Positions 57,959 through 64,000 of a DNA stretch of 64,000 bases are shown here, piece by piece (position 1 is the first letter of the stretch; the number at the start of each line of letters is the position of its first letter). The notes beneath the pieces were generated by a model. That model saw nothing but the letters and a program-made list of their open reading frames with translations, made no database searches and was not told the origin of the DNA. Source of the stretch: Fluviibacter phosphoraccumulans_A (GTDB lineage: Bacteria; Pseudomonadota; Gammaproteobacteria; Burkholderiales; Rhodocyclaceae); the NCBI GenBank assembly GCA_036287865.1, contig CP126743.1:186001-250000 (forward strand). Direction: 5' to 3'. The position numbers and the translations under genes are program-made.

Positions 57959-58036
57959 ATCTCCTTGGGTTATGCGAGTATTCGCATCGTTGCGAATTGT
58001 CGAGATACTCTATGCTCTTTGACGATTATCGGCAAG

Positions 58037-60307
58037 TTAGCGTTTAATCTTCAGCGCATCCATCACAGCCATTGCCGTCATATTAACCACCCGACGCACC
58101 GTTGATGATGAGGTCAGAATGTGCACCGGATGTGTAGCGCCCAATAGAATCGGGCCTATTGTTACGCCGGAGCCCCCGATCATCTTGATCAGGTTGTATG
58201 AGATATTAGCTGCATCAATATTTGGCATTACCAGCACGTTGGCTTCACCCTTGGGTGCTGAATCGGGATAAGCGCTCAAGCGGATCTCTTCCGACAAAGC
58301 GGCATCGCCATCCACGTCCATTTCACCGGATGACAGCGCAGGCAGCAACGCGGCGGCACGACTCATCTTCAGGGCGGACTCTGACGAAGACGAGCCAAAG
58401 TTAGAGTGCGACAGCAATGCCACTTTAGGGTGCACACCAAAACGTTTCACCTCATCGGCTGCCAACATGGCAATTTCAGCCACTTGCTCGGCGTTCGGAT
58501 TTTCATTGACATGTGTATCGGCAATAAAGAGTGAACGGCCTGGCAGCATTAGGTAGTTCATCGCTGCGAAAACACTGACGCCACTGCGTTTCCCAATTAC
58601 GTCATTCACGACACTCAGGTGATCCGCGTACTGACCCAACACACCGCAAATCATGCCATCAGCGTGGCCCAGCGTCATCAGCATGGCGCCCATCAAAGTT
58701 GTATCTCGACGCATAGCAGACTTAGCAACAGCCGGCGTGACACCGCGACGTGCCATGAGCTTGTGGTACGCCGTCCAGCAATCACGGTAGCGTGGGTCGT
58801 TTTCCGGGTTAACCAATTCAAAATCGACCCCCGGACGAATGCGCAGACCAGCGCGTTCCAGGCGCTTCTCTACAACACCCGGACGACCAATCAGAACCGG
58901 CGTAGCCAACTGCTCTTCAAGAATAATCTGGGTCGCACGCAACACGCGCTCGTCTTCACCTTCGGCAAAAATAATGCGCTGACGCTCGCCTTCTTTACAG
59001 GCCACAAATATGGCGCGCATGCCGATACCTGTGTGATAGACAAACTCTTTCAGTCGTTCAATGTATGCATCCATATCGGCGATGGGACGACGCGCAACAC
59101 CCGAAGCAACCGCTGCCTTAGCAACGGCGGGGGTAATACGTGTAATCAGACGCGGATCAAATGGTTTCGGGATCAGGTATTCCTGGCCAAATTGCAGGTC
59201 GTGTCCGGCGTAGGCCATGGCCACTTCATCCGACACTTCCACTTCAGCCAGCTCAGCAATGGCGTAGACGCACGCCAGCTTCATTTCTTCCGTAATCGTC
59301 GTAGCACCCACATCAAGCGCACCGCGGAAGATGAACGGGAAACACAACACATTGTTCACCTGGTTCGGATAATCCGAACGGCCGGTTGCAATGATGGCAT
59401 CAGGACGCACCTTGCGCGCTTCTTCCGGCATGATCTCCGGCGTTGGATTGGCCAACGCAAAAATCAGCGGATTCTCATTCATCAGCGGCAGCCATTCGGC
59501 CTTAAGCGCACCGGCAGCTGATAGGCCCAGGAAAACGTCTGCGCCTACTAGCGCATCCTTTAGAGTGCGTGCTTCTGTTTTCTGGGCGTACTTGGCCTTC
59601 GTCGGCTCCATGTTTTCTTCACGGCCAACGTAGATCACGCCCTTGGAGTCACAGACGGTAATGTGCTCACGCTTAACGCCGATCTCACACCACAGATCCA
59701 GACAGGCAATCGCTGCCGCGCCGGCACCCGACACCACCACGCGCACATTGGCGATATCTTTCTTGATCACCTTAAGGCCGTTAATCAGCGCCGAGGCGGA
59801 AATAATGGCCGTACCATGCTGGTCGTCGTGGAAGACCGGAATCTTCATCCGCTTCTTCAACTCACGTTCGATATAGAAGCATTCCGGCGCTTTAATGTCT
59901 TCCAGGTTGACGCCGCCGAGCGTGGGCTCCAGCGCGGCGATCATGTCAATCAGCTTATCGGGATCGTTCTCAGCGAGCTCAATATCAAATACATCGATCC
60001 CGGCAAATTTTTTAAACAGGCAACCTTTGCCTTCCATCACAGGCTTCGATGCCAATGGTCCGATATTACCCAGACCCAGCACCGCAGTGCCGTTAGTCAC
60101 TACACCCACTAGGTTCCCACGTGAGGTTAGTGTATCCGCTTCATCCGGATTGGCTTCAATCTCTTCACACGCAAAAGCAACGCCCGGAGAATAGGCCAAG
60201 GCCAGGTCACGCTGATTTGTCAGCCCCTTCGTTGGCGTTACCGAAATCTTCCCGTGGGTGGGATAACGGTGGTACTCCAATGCTGCGGCGCGCAGATCCT
60301 TCTCCAT
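58037..60307 (-). CDS. maeB: NADP-dependent malic enzyme with phosphotransacetylase-like domain
   Basis: A 756-residue fusion: N-terminal malic enzyme (LEYHRYPTHGKISVTPTKGL; NDPDKLIDMIAALEPTLGGV; VFHDDQHGTAIISASALING) and a C-terminal phosphate acetyl/butyryltransferase-like domain (FAEGEDERVLRATQIILEEQ; MLMTLGHADGMICGVLGQYA) that is thought to be regulatory. It makes pyruvate and NADPH from malate. The start is ATG 60307 behind GGAG; codons upstream to 60472 are not family sequence. The longest gene in the window and undamaged. Confidence 0.95.
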   Translation of the reverse strand: MEKDLRAAALEYHRYPTHGKISVTPTKGLTNQRDLALAYSPGVAFACEEIEANPDEADTLTSRGNLVGVVTNGTAVLGLGNIGPLASKPVMEGKGCLFKKFAGIDVFDIELAENDPDKLIDMIAALEPTLGGVNLEDIKAPECFYIERELKKRMKIPVFHDDQHGTAIISASALINGLKVIKKDIANVRVVVSGAGAAAIACLDLWCEIGVKREHITVCDSKGVIYVGREENMEPTKAKYAQKTEARTLKDALVGADVFLGLSAAGALKAEWLPLMNENPLIFALANPTPEIMPEEARKVRPDAIIATGRSDYPNQVNNVLCFPFIFRGALDVGATTITEEMKLACVYAIAELAEVEVSDEVAMAYAGHDLQFGQEYLIPKPFDPRLITRITPAVAKAAVASGVARRPIADMDAYIERLKEFVYHTGIGMRAIFVACKEGERQRIIFAEGEDERVLRATQIILEEQLATPVLIGRPGVVEKRLERAGLRIRPGVDFELVNPENDPRYRDCWTAYHKLMARRGVTPAVAKSAMRRDTTLMGAMLMTLGHADGMICGVLGQYADHLSVVNDVIGKRSGVSVFAAMNYLMLPGRSLFIADTHVNENPNAEQVAEIAMLAADEVKRFGVHPKVALLSHSNFGSSSSESALKMSRAAALLPALSSGEMDVDGDAALSEEIRLSAYPDSAPKGEANVLVMPNIDAANISYNLIKMIGGSGVTIGPILLGATHPVHILTSSSTVRRVVNMTAMAVMDALKIKR

Positions 60308-60438
60308 AAACAACTCCAGCATCACCCGACAGAGCAGACTCTCCGGATGAATTAAATTGGTGGGGTTTGCCCTGATGATTGGCAAAAAGCAAAAGAGAGA
60401 TTTTGCTCTTTTGTTTGACGAAACGCAAAGTGTGGCGC

Positions 60439-60466
60439 AAAAAAACGACCCGCCGAAGCGGGCCGT
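60439..60466 (-). terminator. terminator after the HU gene (minus strand)
   Basis: On the minus strand ACGGCCCGC-TTCG-GCGGGTCGT is followed by a run of T bases (A-run 60439-60445 on the plus strand). It separates the HU gene from maeB. Confidence 0.9.
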
Positions 60467-60486
60467 TCTCATGAAGCGAAACGTAA

Positions 60487-60768
60487 TTACTTACGCTTGT
60501 TCACGGAATCCTTGAATGCCTTACCAGCCGAGAACTTAACGGTCTTGGCAGCTGCAATCTTGATGGTTTCGCCAGTTTGTGGGTTACGGCCGGTACGGGC
60601 AGCGCGCTTGCCACTCGAGAACGAACCAAAACCAACCAGGCTTACCGAGTCACCCTTGGTTACAGCCTTAACAACGGCAGCAACAGTAGCGTCCAGAGCA
60701 GCTTGTGCAGCAGCTTTGCTCAGCTTGGCTTCTTTAGCGATTACTTCAATCAGTTCAGCTTTATTCAT
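60487..60768 (-). CDS. HU-family nucleoid protein
   Basis: A 93-residue DNA-bending protein from ATG 60768 behind GGGAGACACC. It has MNKAELIEVIAKEAKLSKAA, SLVGFGSFSSGKRAARTGRN, the arm motif GRNPQTGETIKI and FSAGKAFKDSVNK. Probably HU-beta type (hupB) by single-copy layout, but alpha and beta cannot be separated here. Own terminator, so monocistronic and likely highly expressed. Intact. Confidence 0.95.
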   Translation of the reverse strand: MNKAELIEVIAKEAKLSKAAAQAALDATVAAVVKAVTKGDSVSLVGFGSFSSGKRAARTGRNPQTGETIKIAAAKTVKFSAGKAFKDSVNKRK

Positions 60769-61036
60769 GTAGGTGTCTCCCGATGGTTTGTACAAAATCG
60801 ATAGGATCAATCAGTCGTTAATTGATCTCGTGGAATCATTATGCCCTGATTCCCGAATGATTTTGCAAGTCTTTACGTTAATTTTTTAATACCGCCTATC
60901 CCGCAATGCCTTACCACAAGCCGTTTCGCGACTTAGCCGCCGTTGATGCACGCACCAAAATCTTGCGCCACCACTGACGGCACCACGAAAAAATCCTGTC
61001 TAGACAAAGGATTACCAAGCATTTCTAGGAACAATT

Positions 61037-61870
61037 TTATTGTGCGGCCGCACCATTCCTGGGCTGACCTAATACTTGAAACGCATTGACGGTTGTCTGT
61101 TCGGCTAATTCAGCCAAGGAGATTTTTCTCAGTGCAGCCATGGTTTCTGCGATCCGCGGCAACTGGCTGGACTCATTATTCTGCCCTCGTTGCCATACCG
61201 GCGCCATATCGGGCGCGTCGGTCTCAAGCACTAGCGCATGCAGTGGCAACTGCTCAGCCAGCAATCTGATGCGTGTAGATCCTTCATAGGTACTGCTACC
61301 GCCAAAGCCCAGCACAAATCCCATATCAATTAACTGCTTTGCCTGAACAAGGCTGCCATTAAACGCATGCGCAATACCTCCCGGAATTTTCTTCTCACTG
61401 GTTTGCACGCGCTTGAGTGATTGGATGATCGCTTCAACAGCGTGGCGCACATGCAAGATGACAGGTAAGCGATGCGTCATAGCCAACACCAACTGATCTT
61501 CAAAGAGCTGGCGTTGTTTTCCGAAATCAGGTGCGCCCACGTAGGCGTCTAGTCCAATTTCTCCGATGGCACCCGGACGATGTCTCAGCAATTCACGCTC
61601 TAAGAGCTGAACGTCGTCAGCCTGACTCTGCTCTACGTAAAGCGGATGAATGCCATAAGCCGGAAAGATGCGGGGCCATTGGGCGCGGCGCTCTGATTGC
61701 GCCGCAAGCTGCTGCACCTGTTCAATACCTCGCACAGTAACGGAGGGATTCAAACAATAGCGAACCCCGGCAGCATACGCCCGCTCAAGCGCCGCATCAC
61801 GATCTTCATCAAACTCTGTCGCATCCCAGTGCACATGTGTATCAAACCAGGTGATCGCTGTATCAGGCAC
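61037..61870 (-). CDS. TatD-family metal-dependent hydrolase
   Basis: A 277-residue TIM-barrel hydrolase. It has the metal-binding DTHVHWD, EIGLDAY and HVRHAVEAI, then GIAHAFNGSL and LVLETDAPDMAPVW. The family includes 3'-5' DNA exonucleases; the substrate here is unknown. GTG 61870 is preferred as start because it follows the dadA stop (61881); an upstream GTG at 61918 would overlap dadA. It follows dadA on the same strand. Intact. Confidence 0.85.
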   Translation of the reverse strand: MPDTAITWFDTHVHWDATEFDEDRDAALERAYAAGVRYCLNPSVTVRGIEQVQQLAAQSERRAQWPRIFPAYGIHPLYVEQSQADDVQLLERELLRHRPGAIGEIGLDAYVGAPDFGKQRQLFEDQLVLAMTHRLPVILHVRHAVEAIIQSLKRVQTSEKKIPGGIAHAFNGSLVQAKQLIDMGFVLGFGGSSTYEGSTRIRLLAEQLPLHALVLETDAPDMAPVWQRGQNNESSQLPRIAETMAALRKISLAELAEQTTVNAFQVLGQPRNGAAAQ

Positions 61871-61880
61871 TACTGCGGCC

Positions 61881-63131
61881 TCAGTATCGATACTGGAAGG
61901 GAAAATCGGTCTCGGCACGACGGCCCGACATCATGTCGGCCAGCGCTTTTCCTAAACCGCATGCCATGGTCCAACCGAGCGTGCCATGACCCGTATTTAA
62001 GTAAAGGTTTGAAGGTTTCGCACGGCCAATAAAAGGCACATTAGAAGGCGTTGCAGGGCGCAAACCTGTCCAGTATTCTGGTGCGCCGACTGTGCGCAAA
62101 TGCGGAAAAATCTGACGGGTGCGTTCAGCAATCGCTTCACAGCGCACTGGATTCAAACCCATGCCGTAACCGTTCATCTCGGCGGTGCCTGCCACACGTA
62201 GTCGGTTACCCAGGCGCGAGAACACAATCTTGCGGCCATCGTCGGTCAGGCTGACCGTTGGCGCAAAGCTCTCGCCCTCATCCAGCGTAAACGTTGCCGA
62301 GTAGCCCTTGGCAGGATAAATCGGCAAGCTCAGCCCTAAAGGCGTTAGCAATGCATTACTGAAACTGCCACAGGCAATAACGTACGCATCTGCCGCTAGT
62401 TTTTCACCGTTGTATAACTCTACGGATTCAATACTGGCGCTACTCCCCCGGAAGCGCGCTACCGGGGTGCCTGTTAAAAACCGAACGCCCCGCACCTTTG
62501 CAAGTTCGGCAAGATTGCGTGTAAATTTGTGTGCATCGCCTGATTCATCAGACGGTGTGTAATGTCCACTGACCATCATGGCACGCGCATCTTAAAGCGC
62601 AGGTTCGATGTTCACACACTCAGCAGCAGTAACCGGGCGGCGATCCAATCCGTAATCACGCATCAAATCGGCCGCCATATCCGCGGCTTTATATTCTTTC
62701 TCATCTGTGTAGAAATGCAGAATGCCGCGCGACAACTGATCGTATTCAATACCGGTATCTGAACGAAGCTGCTGCAGACAATCTCTACTGTAACTGGCCA
62801 GACTGACAATTGCGCGAATATTGGCACGCGTGCGCGACGCCGTGCCCTCACTCAGAAATCGTAAGCCCCAGCGAAACAGTTCCGGATCAAGCCGCCAACG
62901 AAACAGTAGCGGCGCATCTTCCTTGCCCATCCAGCGCAGAATCTTTCCTATGGCCTGAGGGTTTGCCCAGGGCTCTGCGTGAGACACAGAAATCTGTCCA
63001 CCATTCGCAAAACTGGTTTCCTGACCGGCACCGGGCTGTCTTTCAATCACGGTAACGTCGTGTCCGGCCGCTGCGAGGTACCAAGCTGTCGTTGTGCCGA
63101 CCACGCCGGCGCCAATCACGATCACCTTCAT
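61881..63131 (-). pseudogene. dadA: D-amino-acid dehydrogenase small subunit, one nonsense codon
   Basis: FAD-dependent membrane-associated dehydrogenase that oxidises D-alanine and other D-amino acids, about 416 codons. ATG 63131 overlaps the spoT stop (ATGA). The Rossmann GxGxxG is VIVIGAGVVGTTTAWYLAAA, then TSFANGGQISVSHAEPWANP and the substrate region YTPSDESGDAHKFTRNLAEL. TAA at 62592 interrupts EPAL-*-DARAMMVSGHY in the same frame; expected codon there encodes an ordinary residue (Ala or Lys in relatives). No other lesion is visible, so two half-products of 179 and 232 residues would result. Confidence 0.88.
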
Positions 63132-64000
63132 ACGGCGCGCTCTTCGCTATCCCGGATTCGCGAAATTCTGGAGACTTCCGGAATGTGTCGCACACCCCGC
63201 ATCATATGGGCAAGATGTTTACGATCACGAACCTGCAAGGTAAAGAATAGGGTCGTATACATGCCGCCGGCGTCATCCATGCTGATATGCATAATGTTCG
63301 AATCCGCCTCGGCAATAGCGCTTGAGATCTTTGCGAGCACGCCACGCTGGTTACAGATTTCCACGCGAATACGTACATCAAATTGGCTATTGATCTCAGG
63401 CGCCCACTCTACATCAACCCATTTCTGAGCATCCTGCCCAAGGTGGCGACGAATACGCAAACAATCATGAGTGTGAACGACCAAGCCTCGTGTCGCATCC
63501 AGCGAGCCAACAATCGGATCTCCGGGAATCGGCTGACAACACGTCGACAGGTGCACTGCAACGCCTCCTGATCCGTTAATAAGTACCGGTGCGCTACTGG
63601 TTTTTGGCAGCGCCTGCTTCGGATCAAGACCCAGCAGCGCCACGGCCACATCGGCAGCCGGACGCTGACCTGTGCCAATTTCGCTCAGCATGTTGCCTTC
63701 GGCTTCTGCGCCAGAGCGTTCCAGTACCCGGCCCCAACCTGCGTCTGGCACATCCTGCAGACGCTGCCCATAACGAGCCAGCTCACTCGACAACATGCGC
63801 TTGCCTAGCGCCGCCGATGATTCGTGATGCGCCGAACGCAAGAAGTGGCGAATCTTGCTACGTGTTCGCCCTGACTTCACAAACTTGAGCCACGCAGGAT
63901 TCGGATTAGGAATCACTGCCGTGACAATTTCAATCTGATCGCCATTTTGCAGTTCGGTACGCAAAGGGGCAAATTCGCGATTGATACGTGCTGCAACGCA
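63128..64000 (-). CDS. spoT: bifunctional (p)ppGpp synthetase/hydrolase SpoT, 3' part
   Basis: The last about 290 codons; the gene enters the window from beyond base 64000 on the minus strand. The visible part has the TGS end (REFAPLRTELQNGDQIEIVT), a helical linker, HLSTCCQPIPGDPIVGSLDA (the cysteine-rich RIS/ZBD-like segment) and a C-terminal ACT domain (FDVRIRVEICNQRGVLAKIS). The tail HLAHMMRGVRHIPEVSRISR aligns better with SpoT than RelA. Overlaps dadA by four bases. Catalytic domains are outside the window. Intact as far as seen. Confidence 0.9.
   Translation of the reverse strand, partial: CVAARINREFAPLRTELQNGDQIEIVTAVIPNPNPAWLKFVKSGRTRSKIRHFLRSAHHESSAALGKRMLSSELARYGQRLQDVPDAGWGRVLERSGAEAEGNMLSEIGTGQRPAADVAVALLGLDPKQALPKTSSAPVLINGSGGVAVHLSTCCQPIPGDPIVGSLDATRGLVVHTHDCLRIRRHLGQDAQKWVDVEWAPEINSQFDVRIRVEICNQRGVLAKISSAIAEADSNIMHISMDDAGGMYTTLFFTLQVRDRKHLAHMMRGVRHIPEVSRISRIRDSEERAV

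Noticed and set aside
60769..61036. A further gene or RNA between the HU gene and the TatD-family gene
   Set aside because: No frame with family-like sequence, no clear hairpin with T-tract; only AT-rich promoter-like sequence of the HU gene is seen.

Overview
The window reads as a chromosome segment of a Gram-negative betaproteobacterium, possibly Rhodocyclales-like (an inference from gene content and order; no rRNA is present to settle it). Support comes from lipid A/LPS genes, a dapF-DUF484-xerC block, metK and an ahcY-holin-metF unit preceded by an S-adenosylhomocysteine (SAH) riboswitch, the aroQ-accB-accC-prmA block, and the zapB-like/zapA pair. No rRNA, tRNA, insertion sequence, phage, plasmid origin or CRISPR array was seen.

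Layout. 1-8650: lysA (5' cut), two permeases, rlmI, xerC, DUF484, dapF and two lipid A acyltransferases. 8651-12938: methyl-cycle genes metK, ahcY and metF, with a strongly folded metK leader and an SAH riboswitch. 13100-18251: a small cytochrome c and the livJHMGF branched-chain amino-acid transporter. 18318-24821: a secreted two-repeat protein, mpl, a TlpA-like protein, aroQ, accBC and the remains of prmA. 24852-30639: a PfkB kinase, acyltransferase remnant, LPS core genes, pcm and a tiny DUF1289 gene. 30833-45618: a broken PHA synthase, then a long cobalamin region (cobC, cobT, bluB, cobS, btuF, btuD, btuC intact; cobU, cobQ, cobD, cobO/cobB, cbiB, btuB broken) ending in a cobalamin riboswitch. 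45741-54426: zapB-like, zapA, a structured intergenic RNA candidate, a GntR regulator and the propionyl-CoA to succinyl-CoA pathway (mcm, meaB, pccB, pccA all broken, a VOC protein intact). 54445-64000: lgt, ilvD, small envelope proteins, maeB, HU, tatD, dadA (one stop) and the 3' part of spoT.

The main result is gene decay concentrated in functional modules. About twenty genes carry frameshifts (often at homopolymers), nonsense codons, lost ATG starts or internal deletions, while long housekeeping genes (metK, ahcY, accC, mpl, ilvD, maeB, lgt, waaA) are open end to end. The damage falls on cobalamin assembly and uptake across the outer membrane, the B12-dependent methylmalonyl-CoA route, PHA synthesis and branched-chain amino-acid import. 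Several lesions (cobO-cobB chimera, and large deletions in cobQ, phaC and prmA) cannot be base-calling noise, although some single-base homopolymer changes could be. This suggests a lineage undergoing genome reduction. Intact cobT, bluB, cobS, cobC and btuCDF may retain partial salvage, or may simply not have decayed yet.

Regulatory RNAs supported from sequence: an SAH riboswitch before ahcY, a cobalamin riboswitch before btuB, an unassigned folded leader before metK, and a possible 6S RNA after zapA.
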